Positions 35,675-47,676 of a stretch of 64,000 nucleotides of DNA are shown here, one piece after another (the stretch's first letter is position 1; every line of letters begins with the position of its first letter). Source of the DNA: Cryphonectria parasitica EP155 (taxonomy: Eukaryota; Ascomycota; Sordariomycetes; Diaporthales; Cryphonectriaceae). The translations under genes were made by a program, and so were the position numbers. The stretch lies in contig NW_024468913.1 in assembly GCF_011745365.1 (NCBI RefSeq), positions 2,542,001 through 2,606,000 of the forward strand, given 5' to 3'. The notes under the pieces were generated by a model. The model made no database searches. It was given only the letters and a program-made list of their open reading frames with translations, and was not told the DNA's origin.

Positions 35675-36850
35675 CTAATACTGAGAGGATCGCCAGTAGT
35701 GTTGGTGCTCTGCTTGGCGCTGTGCCGCTTCCTCGGTAGCCGACTCGGTCGCGGCGACCATGGCCAGGGCGTCAAGGCCGCTGGGAGTCCTTGAGGCGAT
35801 CGAAGGTCGATGTAATGCCTCCTGCAGACCAGAAGGCAGCAGAGAAGCGGACTGGATGGCGGGCGACAATAGGGGAGAGGTGTCCCTGGGCGAGGAAAAC
35901 CTGCTGATGCTGCCTCTGCTCGATGCCGACTGTCGGCGGGAAGCTAGAGAGGGCCGGCCGGCTCCTCTGACCGACGCGCGCGACTTCTCCCTGCGATGGG
36001 TCTCGAGGTGCTGCTTCATGTTGTCCTGGCGGGTAAAGCGCTTGGGGCATCCAGCGAAAGTGCATGAGATTGGCTTGAGCCCTTCGTGGATCTTGGCGTG
36101 GCGCGAGGCATGACCAGAGGTTGTGAATGACTTGTCGCAGTTCGGGTCCTTGCATGGGTAGCGCTTCTGGGAGCCGACGACCTTGATCTTGACGGGCTTC
36201 TTGATGCTGGCATCGGGCTTCTGGAGTGCTGACTCAGGGGTCGCCTTCAGGAGCGGATCTAACAGGGGAAGCTCCGAGTAAGGAGAGTCATCAGGGCTCT
36301 CGACACTGTGGTGGACGGCAGGTTCTGACAGAGCGGGCACTTGTCTGTGGGGGGTGTCGAGGCCATGGCGGTAGTGGAAATCGTCGAGGCTCGTTGACGA
36401 GGACGAAGCAGCTCCGAACATGGCGCTGTAAGGGTTGGAACTCCTCCTCCGGCTCAGCTCAGGAGTAGTGGGAGTCCTGACCTCCATAGTACCTGCGACC
36501 TTGTGGAAGGACGAGATGGGCGGGAGGACGGTGTGAATCTCGATGCCATAAGGCTGCTGCTGCTGCTGCGAAGTGTCCTTGACATTTGGGAAGAGTGGTT
36601 CGTGATAGGCGCTATTTGGGGTCAGGGGGCTGTCGTGACCGCTGGCCTGAGAATCGTACGAGTGCGATCGTGAGAGATCAGGTGTGTTTGGGAATGAGAC
36701 ATCTGGCTTCTGGTCGCCCTGGGCGTAATTACTGTAAGATGGGTAGGCAGCACTGTAAGATGAGCGCATCTCATAACGGTGTGGTTCGTTGGTTTCGTGC
36801 AGTAGCGAGATCAGCCGCCCTGAGGCATCTCTTTGAGTGTGATGAGACAT
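35675..36850 (-). CDS. C2H2 zinc-finger transcription factor with two fingers
   Basis: A single exon of 391 residues. Two adjacent C2H2 fingers lie near residues 233-285. The first is C-x4-C-x12-H-x3-H with core DKSFTTSGHASRH. The second has the same spacing with core PKRFTRQDNMKQH. They are joined by a basic linker and followed by a Lys/Arg/Ser stretch that may be a nuclear signal. The rest is Ser/Pro/Tyr/Gln-rich and probably disordered, including a short Gln run. The finger pair with TTSGHASRH and RQDNMKQHLETH resembles the FlbC/Nrg1-type regulators of conidiation and stress in ascomycetes. That assignment is by motif resemblance only, so no symbol is given. The first ATG of the frame was used as the start. 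No intron is needed. Confidence 0.88.
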   Translation of the reverse strand: MSHHTQRDASGRLISLLHETNEPHRYEMRSSYSAAYPSYSNYAQGDQKPDVSFPNTPDLSRSHSYDSQASGHDSPLTPNSAYHEPLFPNVKDTSQQQQQPYGIEIHTVLPPISSFHKVAGTMEVRTPTTPELSRRRSSNPYSAMFGAASSSSTSLDDFHYRHGLDTPHRQVPALSEPAVHHSVESPDDSPYSELPLLDPLLKATPESALQKPDASIKKPVKIKVVGSQKRYPCKDPNCDKSFTTSGHASRHAKIHEGLKPISCTFAGCPKRFTRQDNMKQHLETHRREKSRASVRGAGRPSLASRRQSASSRGSISRFSSPRDTSPLLSPAIQSASLLPSGLQEALHRPSIASRTPSGLDALAMVAATESATEEAAQRQAEHQHYWRSSQY

Positions 36851-39800
36851 GTTTGCTGGAGGGGTAGTATGACTGTCGGGCGGGGAAGAGGTAAGCTTTT
36901 GTAACTCAAAAATATGGCCCCGAAAAATTCAAATGCCATGAGCGCAGCTCGGTACGTATGGCAATCGCCTTCGAAAGTCTGACATCGTAAAAGATGTCGA
37001 CATGTGGAAAGAAATACAGGGCATTCCAAGAGACGTAAAAGTCCTGACCCTAGAGTCGCTATACATACATGAGAGTTGCCTGAGACAAGGCGAGGAAGGA
37101 ATGCAGATGGAATCGAGTCCTCGATTGAGGTCCAAGTCCAAGTAATAATCTTCTAGAGGCCGCACACCACACAATTCCTTTTCTTTTAAAAGCGTGTTGC
37201 AGGTCCACCTAGATCCGTGGGTTCCGTGAAGAAAGTATAAGATGTGATCTGAGAACTTGTGTTGATGAGACGCCCCGTGTGTACTGCAACGGCGAGGTTG
37301 GTCGAGGGAGCGATTGACCTCGTAGATTTAAGATGTTATCTTCGAGGATCAAGTGTAAGACTGATTGACGGAAGAGAACTAGAAATTTTTCTTTCGAGTT
37401 CGTGTGAGGCGGAAAAAAGGTCTTGACGAAAGGGCGGTAGGTGTAGGTAGAATGTGAGAGCAAGAGTGACTACCAAGATGGTACGAGCGTAGGGCAGCCT
37501 TCTGATTTAAAGCGTTGGACGAGGTCCGAGACCCACAACACAATGAAAAAGGAACACAGCGGGCACATGGGTTCTGTAGCGCATCGACCCCTGCGTGCTG
37601 TTGCAGCCAGCCAGCCTGGCCCTGGAAGGGGACGGGGATAGGGGTCTGAGACGATCACTCCCTGTGGTGTTCAGGGTCTACTATGTGAGTGCCGCGCGAG
37701 TGGCAGTCTCGCGCCGAGCATGGGAAAGTTGGGAAATCCTCCCCGCCCCGCGACCCCAATTGTCGATTCCGCCTTCTACTATGGGTACTTCACGACGTCC
37801 CCCCCCCTCCCCTGTAGCCATCATTGCCCCACTCTAGAACAGCTATGGGCCCGGTCCCTGTAAGAATTGCCCCAGCTCGGCTGTCCGTACCTAAGTACAG
37901 TACATTGGTACGACCCCTCCCCAAGGTACCTTCCCTCTCCCAGGTGCCCAAGGGACCACACATCAGGTGTACCCCTCTTCCCCCCTCAGGGTATGGTCCG
38001 TAAATTGCGGTGTCTACTCGATTCCCTTTTTCTCTCTTGCGGGCCAATGTAGATTCTATCCTTGGACTTGATTTTCCGGGAAACTGGGACTGGAAGAGAT
38101 CGAACACAGATCCTCCGACGATTGCTTCCTAATCTCTGATCGACACGACAATTCAAAAAAAAAAAAAAAACTTGTTATTCAAAAGTACAGCACGGAGGTT
38201 TTCGTCCGCAGAGCGTCTCAATTGTGCTATACACACGCCGCGCATCCAGAGAGCTCGTGCCCGAGGTAGGTCATCTCTCGCCCTCGTCGTCCACAGAACT
38301 GGTGTATCGCGTGTGGGGCTGAAAGGGCACGAGTTCCCTCTTGTGTCAGTCTCTTCATGTGCTTATCTCCCACGGCCTGAGGGCCCGATCTGACGATCTC
38401 ACGATAATTGAGACCGAGTACGAACCATCCCTTCACACGTTTGAATGTCCACAAAACCAACGGCTATACCTTGCGATTAGTCTTCAATGAAAGCTGGGCG
38501 ATCTTGGCGCTTCGACAACTAGATACAAAAATTCTATGAGTGTAATGAAGTATATTTTCTTGATCTGCCGGGCTGCCGGGCTGGTGCGAAGGGCTGCCTT
38601 TTGGTGGTAACAGGCCCGTTATAGCTAGACTGCGTGCGACCCCCCCCCCCATCTCCTCCCGCCGTACAAGCAGGGGCGTACAGAGAGCAGGAAAAGGGGA
38701 AGGGGAAAAAGAACAAAAAAGAATAAAATCATTCCACCGAGGCGCTTAGATCATCTAGTGGATCCAGGGACTGCCGCACCCTGCATTTGCCCATGTGCCT
38801 GAATCCGGGGGCTCACTTGCTGCCTTCGAAGTAAGGAAGATGACGTAGAGGGCGTCTGGGATCCTAGTGAGCCGCGTCGCCGGGCGGAATAGCCGGTATG
38901 CTGCGGGGATCTGAAAATTCACCTGGAATTCTTTCAAAGCGGGTTGATTTAAGCTTTTGGCGAGTCTGCAAAAAAGCTGCCGACACTTTTCGGGTTCGTA
39001 CCATAGCTATCTGTGCTGAGAGGGGGGCCAAGAAAGGTAGGCTACCCCTTCCGGCTTTTCTCATCGTATCGCCGGGACAGAGCGTATCCCCATTACAGCT
39101 TTTGTTCTTCTACTTACTAGACCTATAGTAGTACAAGTTAACGGTTGAGAAACCGTCAGAGGTTCCTGGAGCTTACAGCTCTAGCTTGCCTGTCGAGAGT
39201 AACTCGTGCGCCCGATATCTTCTGAAGGGTGTATCTCAGTACCCCAGTGAGCGTGGCTTTCGGTTGGTTGACACGTCAAGATTAGCTCTCTGATGGTGCA
39301 GCACAATCTCTGAAACACAACACGGCTCCTGAGAGGAAAATGGAAAAGCTTGAAAGCCTCGTTGTTCGCCTTGCTGGGCCGGCTGTCGCGGTCTGAAGGG
39401 GGCACATTCAGAAGTCGCGAGAAGTGGGAAAAAGCTGTAAGCCAATAATCGGCGTTTGCTAAGGGGATCACCGATCCCGTCGACGTGGTGGAGCTCAGGG
39501 CCAGCTGTGCGGGTCCCGCGACACAGCGGGCGGGTACTTGGGCGCAAGTACAGTACATCGTACCCCTTGTGGTTGTGGGGGGGGGGGTGCCTCTTTGCAA
39601 ATCCAAATTGGGGAACGCAAGCTTCTTTCATTCAATGCCTTCTCCCACTGACACGTACGTACCACCTCCTCCCCCATCCCGTTGAAGTTTTTAAGGATTT
39701 TGAAATGAACACGCAGGCGTACGCATAAGACGCGAGCCCCGTCTGAGATAGACAACTTCCGCCAGTGGCGGTATCTTGCTGAGTTCGGTGAGAGGTGACG

Positions 39801-41016
39801 GCATGACAATTGTCTTTTCAAGAGAGATGGAGACTACACTTTGGAGGGGGCCTTTGCCTTGTCCTGACTTTGCCACGCTTGCGTCCGCCCCCTCCCTGAC
39901 TCCCGCTTTTGAACATGGGCATTCGGCAACAATCCCATGATGGAATTGGGGGCATTATCGCCCAACCGGAGAATCGATGCCAGATCGGATCAGGGCCGAA
40001 AATGCAATAGATCAGCAGGAGCAGCACCTGCAACTAGGAACAGGGCCACACAACTACTCTTATGGCAGTGCGCTGTCCTTGGTGCGGGCGGCGCGGTGAA
40101 CATCCCAAGGGCGCAGAATATGTGTGCGGTTGGACTGCACAGCACACTGCAAGAGATCGTGATCAGGCTGATGATCATAGGGCCCATCATCATTAGGCCC
40201 ACCCGCTGCCAGAAACCGACCCGGAAATATCAGATCATATCCGTGGACACAGCCAGGTGCATGATTCTCCTTGGCAGTCGCCAAGTTATGATATAAGGGT
40301 ACTGACTTTGTTAGTTTCCCATGCAATCTTGATCCGAAAGCAAAGGACATTGGCATGGGGGAGAGAGACAGCGATGAGTCCTGTGGCGGTATGCGGAACC
40401 ATCACACAATATGGCCAAGGCTGAGAAGCTGGATTTGGGGGTTCCACAGGCCCAAGAATGTCCCAAAGATCCCATTCTTCCAGAAAGATACAGACCCTGG
40501 CACGCTGGGGTACATCTCAAGGTCAAGCCACGGCGATCAGGCCACGCCGCCATGCCTTGAAATTCTGTCCACGCCAGGTTGATTACCTTGTTACTTTGGC
40601 TGGTCCATCCCGCTGAGGAAATCCCTAGGATCTCTTTTCAGCACCCAGGTCTTACCCACACCGGGAAAACAAGGGGGGGGGTCTGTATGAGGGATTTCTG
40701 CTCTTGTCTCGCTCGGTGGTCGCACGAACAATTCGAGGGGAGGAAACTTCATCAAACAAGCCCGGAAGCAGACCCCGTCCTAAGCGTTGCTTGACAGATC
40801 GAGAATTAAGCTGTTGATCGGGCCAGTCCAGCGGAAGCGCTAGAGAAGACCCCACTGTACAGCAGGCGTCAGGGTCCCGTCTGGGGTCCTGCCGGGGTGC
40901 CCTGCCAGGATCAGTCGCTGGGTGTACCTTTCCTGAACACCCCGACGACCTGCAACCGTCAGACCCATCTCTCAGGGACAGAACACGAGCAGTGAAGACC
41001 ATATGGTTTTGTTAGG

Positions 41017-41053
41017 TTTTTTATTTTTATTTTTATTTTTATTTTTATTTTTA
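41017..41053. repeat. (TTTTA)n pentanucleotide repeat
   Basis: About six tandem TTTTA/ATTTT units in intergenic DNA. Confidence 0.85.
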
Positions 41054-42038
41054 ATAGTTTCCTCGATGCGTCGGGGTTGCTCTATGACCACAAAGAGAGA
41101 AGCAAGCGTGCGCGCGCGCGCGTGTGGCGGACTCGAACAACTCGTATCACAACGGTTACTAACAATTGATTCGCCAATGTTGTGTCAACGTTCGAGGTCC
41201 CCTGCCCAAATGGCATGTAGCACTCATGTGTATTGAGAAATCCTGATGGGGAAGTGAACACACACATTACCTTGAAATTTTAAAAGGTCTTCGAGGGTCT
41301 AGACTCCCAACTGTGGTGTCTAACTACGTCATGATGCTGGGATGAGAAGACGGGTCCTCGAGGAGAGGGGGGTGTTAAGGAAGAATAAAATTCAGCAATA
41401 GCAAGGGACAAAAAAAAAGGGGACCTCGAGAAAAGAGGCTGCAGCTGTGGATCAAGCAGGAGCTGTCAAGGGGGAGGCCATAGACCATAGCCCCACAGAA
41501 TGCTACAGACCCTTGCACCTCAGTATCAGAGCCCACCAAGCCCCCGCCTTCCCACGCATAAGCAGTACAGTACCGGTGAGTACCTACTGTGCCATGGCAC
41601 TATGCAATGCTACAAGACGTCACATCACCTGCAGCCCACAGGCCGAGGTGGAGGGGACCCCAAGGGTCCTTCCTCATTCGGATTCCAGGTGTGGCTTTCT
41701 GGTGGCGCCCTCCTCACCACACAGACACAGTGCCTGGAGCCCAGAGAGGACCTCACACGGCGCTGAGAAGGGAGGGAAAAGGGGCGTCTCGCGCCGTTGC
41801 AGTCCAAGAGGCTGGTACTATGATACTAGTAGTACACAAAGAATAAAAGAATAATGTGGGCACATAGCTGTGCAGGCAACGGCCATGCTCGATTCACTGT
41901 CATCGTTTCTTCTTTCTTTTCTTTCGGGGGGAGGTGGGGGGGTTCGACCCTGAATGTGTCGATTTGATCGCCATCAGCCTAACCAATCAATCTCTCTGCC
42001 ACTCAGCACAGCCACATCCCAAACCCACTGACTGATTA

Positions 42039-42054
42039 GATCGCGATCGCGATC
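42039..42054. other. 16-bp perfect palindrome of alternating GATC/CGCG
   Basis: The sequence GATCGCGATCGCGATC is identical to its reverse complement. It lies in gene-free DNA, and no partner site or gene association was seen. Confidence 0.85.
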
Positions 42055-45000
42055 AGACCTGCGGAGGTTCCGCTCCGGCCACGTCTCAACTGGAAGACCA
42101 CACAACGTCCACACCCTGTTCTCAGCTGATTCATCTCTCCCAAAACTTGGTCAAAGTCAGCCTCGTCTTGGTAAGTTGACGCGTAAATATTGACCCTTGC
42201 CCATTTGGTGTAGTTTTAGGCATTCAAATACCTGCTTTCAAAGAAAGACATGTTATACTTCATTGTTCAATTTCAAGAGGGTTTTGATCACCCCTCCTAC
42301 CACACCTTTTCCCGCAATTTGTTGTGTTCACTCTTTGACGGGCGGGGGTATTTTGGGGGCGTGTGCGTGGGTGGTTGGGCAGGCACGTAATTTTCGTCCC
42401 GGTTGTATTCCCCGCGCGGAAAGCATTGACCTTTTCTCTCTTTTCTATCTCCTTCCCTTCATATTTTCTTCCATTTAATTGACCTTTCTGTGTTGGCGGA
42501 TCGTGCGAGAGGGGGGGGGGGGGACGGGAACTGTCTTTGGATCTCAGATTGTGACGATTTCCCTAGCTTTTAATCGGTGCAACCCTCAGTCACTCTTCAC
42601 CTTCACTACTGGCACCACGTATCTTTCAAATCCGACCATACCAACGTTTGTGATTGATGTGTCGTTTTCTCGAACTTCATTATTGACATGTCACGGAAAG
42701 CTTCGAGTATTGCGTAGCGACCGAGTAATTGCCCGCGATATCGCGCGTCTTGACCGAGGAGGGGGCCCAGGGTCATCTAAAACCCATCCATTATCATCCG
42801 ACAACAGAGCGACGTCCTCCGAGTCCCTCCCTTGAGAGGTGTGAAATCACGAGCAGCCTGACGGAGACCCAATCACAGATGAGCAGGTTGCTGGAAATTT
42901 CTCGGTTTTAACATTACAGCAGAGCCTAGCACTTTTAGTTTCGAGCTAGTACCAATCATTCAAGCTGCGTCCAACCTCGTTGTTAACTTTGTAGTACACG
43001 CCGCCACCACCCCACCTTGGGTGTTGAGCCCATTGCCTGACTGTGCTCTCAGCGCGTCCGCGCCCTACCCAGTAACCAACCACGCTATCTACATGTTTTC
43101 AATGGCCAAAAGTTACGGAGTCAAGATTACCCCTGCGCATCGCGTTGAAGTAAAAAATGGAATGCTTGCACATACATATCTGGCAGATTGCAGGGAGAGA
43201 AGGTTTCTCGGGTTCCAGCCCCGTCCAAGTCTAGAATCAGAAACGGGTGGGTGGCATGGACAAAAAAGTATCCCACAAGAAATTACTTTGTCAAAAGAGG
43301 TCGCGTCGCGAGAGATCCGATCCCACGGAATGGCATGTCTGTCCTCCCCGCAGCCCGTTGGCCCTGTGATTGCCTTTTCCCTCCACATATTAAAGTTCTC
43401 GCTAAGGTCAAACCGAGTCAGCCTCATGATAACTTCCAAAACGGAAGAAAAAGAAGAAAAAGGTGGTTCTTCAAAGACAACGGAACAGGAGACGACACAT
43501 GGAAACGACCCAGGGGGGACTTCGGTTCCGAAGACGAAAACGACCACCAATGTCCGACAAGCATATATCAGAGTTGTATTGTTATTATGCCCGTGGTCAG
43601 AAACGCTTGGGCTCGAGCGCCGAAATTTGACCAAAAAAAAAAGATAGCTTGTTCCCAGGGTCCTAAAAGATACTATGGTAGGCCAGGTCGGGCCAACGTA
43701 TCCTTCAAGGGGAAGGGAGGTGTGGGAGCATTCAAGACGGCCGAATGGTACCACGCAGTCTATATGCTATGGTTGTTAATGGTGTGGTATTCCTGGGGAG
43801 CTCCCCTGGATACAGCAAAGCTACCCGAGCCACATAAGAAAAATAGAGGCGCTTAGAAACCGGTCAGACTTGTTCAGCAGATGAGCTGCTTCTTCGAGGA
43901 GGATAGATGCTCGCTTTCTGCTACCTAACTAGTTAACTCCTGGGGGTCTCCCAAAGACGAAGACCGGGTGTGGCTGCACTAGCCTGTGCGTCCCAAGGCT
44001 CGGTCGTTTTCTCAAGCCACTACTTGTTATTGCCAGGACTGCCTTGTTGCTGGTCTCTTGTCTTGTGTTTGGGTTGAAACCGATGACCCCCTCTGACCCT
44101 TATCGTCAAAGTAATATGGTAGTATGGTTCCCCTGTCCTGCAAGGGTTTGTTTCCCTCTTTCTTTCTGCAAAACCTGCTGGATAGTTTCCCACAAACGAC
44201 CCGTCTCTGTGGACCATCGTACACAACAGAGAGTTTTCCGGGGAGTCGACTCCGGTGGTGTGATGTTCGTCTGACAAAAGCGGTGCGGGGGCCTCACACG
44301 GACACAACTTTGGAGAGGGGGTGGGAAGAGTAGCATTGAGCTCCGTCGTTTGCAAGACAGAATTTCGAGAAAGTGAGAAGGGTGGCCCTTGCATGGGATT
44401 GGTACATACTACCAAGGACATGCATATTGTAGTACAGTAGTACATCGTGGCGCACATTTGTGGATACCTGTGTGACAGTACTATGATGTCTCTTTTGTTG
44501 TTGCAGCATTTATTTTCTCATCAGCAGACGATGATCATTGAACTTCAACAGAAGGCTCGCCACAACCTTACGTCAACTATTCTGTCGATGTGACAAAGAA
44601 TACAGGGCGGAAAGAAAAAGAAGAAGAAAACAAGCTTTTTGAAAAACAGAAACGAGCAGATCCGGCAATGTTGATCAACAAAGTAAATGCAAGTCACACA
44701 AATTGAGGAGCCATTCTATGAAGATCTCTTGGGCCATGCTGAGAGGGGGGAAAAGGCAGTAAGGAAGGAGAGTGGCGTTTTGGGGCCGAATCCATCTGTG
44801 GGGAGGGGAGCTGCGAATGAGCCTGTGACGCAAAACATGGAGGATTGGAGAAATCCCATTCTCGGGGTCCAGAATTCCATCCCCCCTCTCTCTCTCTCCT
44901 CATGCTAGTGTGTTCTGCTGTGAACCCATGCCTTTTCGCTTAGGGGCCGTCGCTGAGAACGGCAGGGTGTTTGTTAGTGGTCTGGTTAGTGGCCTTCTAT

Positions 45001-45072
45001 TGCTATCGTCAGGGTCTTTCACCTTCCCAGAGTTCCCCTCTCCTTCGGAATAAGGCAATAGGCAAGGAAATT

Positions 45073-45125
<53 letters not shown>

Positions 45126-45132
45126 TTCTCTC
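45073..45132. repeat. (CT)n pyrimidine tract
   Basis: A CT dinucleotide run passing into TTTCTC units, about 60 nt, intergenic. Confidence 0.85.
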
Positions 45133-46603
45133 GCGACCATGACGAAGCATGCGCCAGTCGTTGAGAACGAGTCGAATTATTTCCGTTTTCGACGGGGATG
45201 GGAATAGCAAATGAGCTTTGCTGCCGGGGGTCTGCAAGCGGTATTTTTAATAAGTGGATTGTGTCTCAAAGCATTAGCTATCCTGCTTTTTTTTTTTTGT
45301 TGAGGGATCATCATCTCTTTCGTCACACAGCATTTTGTCATCGTTGCCACAGAACCCCCATGCCGACCCTTGTGTCGTGATCATTGCTGCCCCCATGGCA
45401 AGGAACGGCTTAGGGGTACAGAGTTGTACCACCTGGGCTGCTTGAGGTAAGTGGGAAAGGCTTGATGGGCTTTTCCCCCTCAGGCAAAGATCCGTGAAGG
45501 CAGAGAGACCTGGATTACGATGAGGGTCGGCAGAGAAGAAGCAGACCAGAGAAGCAGAGCAAAACATAGTGTACTACACACATGCATCTGCAGGTGTTCG
45601 CCCTTGGCCCTTTTCTCTTTCGTTTTGTCTCGAGGAGGATGATGTGGCCGGGGGGGGGATGGGTATGAACGGATTTTGAATGGGATATTCATTTGCCATG
45701 CTGTGCTGGTTATCCTTTTCTGCAAGCTGCAGGAAACCCCCTCCCGCAAGCATGTGAATGTGCACCATAGTATGTGAGTATGTGGGAGAACTGCAACGTA
45801 TCGGCAGTCCTTCTCTCTTTCTTGTCCAACACAATGTCACACCCCCCATCACACTCAACTTTCTTTTTTGCCGCTGTCTCATTTCCCCATCGAATTCACC
45901 CCCCCAGGCGTTGCTTTTTTCCCATGAAGTCAACAAAAGTGCATATATATAGTTAGTTTTACGATGATCGTAACAAAGCATAGCCGGATGAGGGGTACGA
46001 AGCATGGAGATACGATAATCTTTTCATGACACATGCCTTGTCAAGGTGGCAATGTACTGTACTACACTTCCATTCGTCCATCCCTTCAACCCCCCTCCCC
46101 CCGGTAGCTTGGGAACTACACACACACACCCCAATAGTCTGGGGATGGACTTGCCCCCGTTGGTTGCAGAAAGGTGCAGAAAGAACGGGAAAAGCAAGCC
46201 AGCCCTGGGGGCTAGGGATTTCCATATCGAGGAGACCGAGGGGATTGTTTGGTTCCCAGGACTGGGATTGGAATGTTGGGGAAATATTTGTTGCTTTTCT
46301 TTTCATTTCTGTCTTTTTCGGGGGCAGAACCGCAGATCCTCTATGCATGTGCCAGCGCGGCCTCCGTCCAGCACCCGCCTCGCGTCAGAATGACGATCAT
46401 CTTGAGTGTCTTTCTCCCAAGTCACAGTCCATCAGAGAGAGGGGGGCGGAACTCTTGTTGGCTGTGTGATGTGTGTGTATTGTGTGTGTGTTTTCGAGCA
46501 TGCTCTCTGCCTAGGTGGCCTTGCCCGTTGTAGAGCTGGCCCCTTTCTCCTCTTTCTCTCTCTCTATCTCTCTCTACCCCCCTCCCCCTTTCTCTCTTTC
46601 TTT

Positions 46604-46737
46604 CACACACACACACACGCACACACACACACACACACACATACATACATACATACATACATACATACATACATACATACATACATACATACATACATAC
46701 ATACATACATACATACATACATACATACATACACACA
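46604..46737. repeat. Compound (CA)n-(CATA)n microsatellite
   Basis: A CA dinucleotide run (about 46604-46640) followed by about 23 tandem CATA/ATAC tetranucleotides to about 46732. This is the longest microsatellite in the window. Confidence 0.92.
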
Positions 46738-47555
46738 ATTGAACACGTCTATTGGTGTCTTGCTGGACCACTGGAACAGAGGCGGGGGGGAGAGGCTAAG
46801 CGGCTCCTCCGTTAAGCGATCACTGCTGCAGTCGGTCGAACCCCATGGAGGAGCACTTTTCTCGAGCCTGTCTCAGCCTGACAAAACTTGCTATTGGCTG
46901 CGATTTTTTGAGAGATAAGAAGGTAACAGGATGAACGACTGTCAAGGGGGTGAGACAACTTTCTCATGTTGGGAAGGCCTCGTTGGCTCGAACGGGCCAA
47001 CGGGGAGAGAGAGAACCCGAGTGAAAAGGTGGCGTGGAAGGATCAATGATACAGCTGCTCGGAGTTGTCCTGAAGGGATCCTACTTCGCATTCATTCGTT
47101 CGTTCATTCCTCTGTGGAAGAGAGAGAGAGGCGTTCAAGTCATTGATCGGAGAGGGGTTGTCTCGCCGGGGTCCGAGACACGACGTTGAGTTCTTTTCTT
47201 CTATTCAGAGACCTGCCTTGGATGGTGACCGAGAGAAAAAAAAAAAGGGGGGGGGGGGAGTTGGGTTCGATCCGTCCCCTGTGTCGTGAACCTCAGATTT
47301 GAGCAGAGAAGAGCAAGGCTTGAGTTTGGATCGTCGGACCTCCATGTCTTGGTAGAGGACCACATTCTGGCCCTGAGAGGAAACTGGGCGCATGTGCTGT
47401 TTTGTCTGGGCTAGCAAAAGTCGTGTGAGCGATGATGAGTTCGCAAGTGCGAGATTGACATAGACTCTGTATAAACCCTTCAATCCAAGTAGGTAGGAAA
47501 TACTCTTCTCTCTAATGTCTTCTCTTCATGCTGCCAGAACGCCAAATACACACAC

Positions 47556-47613
47556 TCTTCTTCTTCTTCTTCTTCTTCTTCTTCTTCTTCTTCTTCTTCT
47601 TCTTCTTCTTCTT
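47556..47613. repeat. (CTT)n trinucleotide repeat
   Basis: About 19 tandem CTT units, ending some 60 bases from the acetate kinase stop codon and so probably within its 3' flank. Confidence 0.9.
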
Positions 47614-47676
47614 CATACGATCGTGAACGGCCAGCCCGACTCCCAGGTCTATGCTATTGGCTGCTGGCTTGGCTGG

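Larger units (their letters stand above)
36851..47676. other. 10.8 kb region without a convincing gene
   Basis: Open frames are short or overlap on both strands without domain content. Three frames of 208-222 codons overlap at 43.0-43.86 kb (two plus, one minus) and look like a stop-poor stretch rather than a gene. A weak hint of a decayed membrane protein lies on the minus strand at about 39.6-40.6 kb. The region is rich in simple repeats, listed separately. The right half adjoins the 3' end of acetate kinase, and the left end contains the promoter of the C2H2 gene. Confidence 0.5.

Noticed and set aside
38060..38130. tRNA-like stretch around GATCGAACACAGATC
   Set aside because: Arms do not pair in cloverleaf positions on either strand.
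46422..46918. Open frames of 75-170 codons across the CATA repeat
   Set aside because: They are translations of simple repeats (His-Thr-Tyr-Ile or Cys-Val-Met-Tyr strings), not genes.
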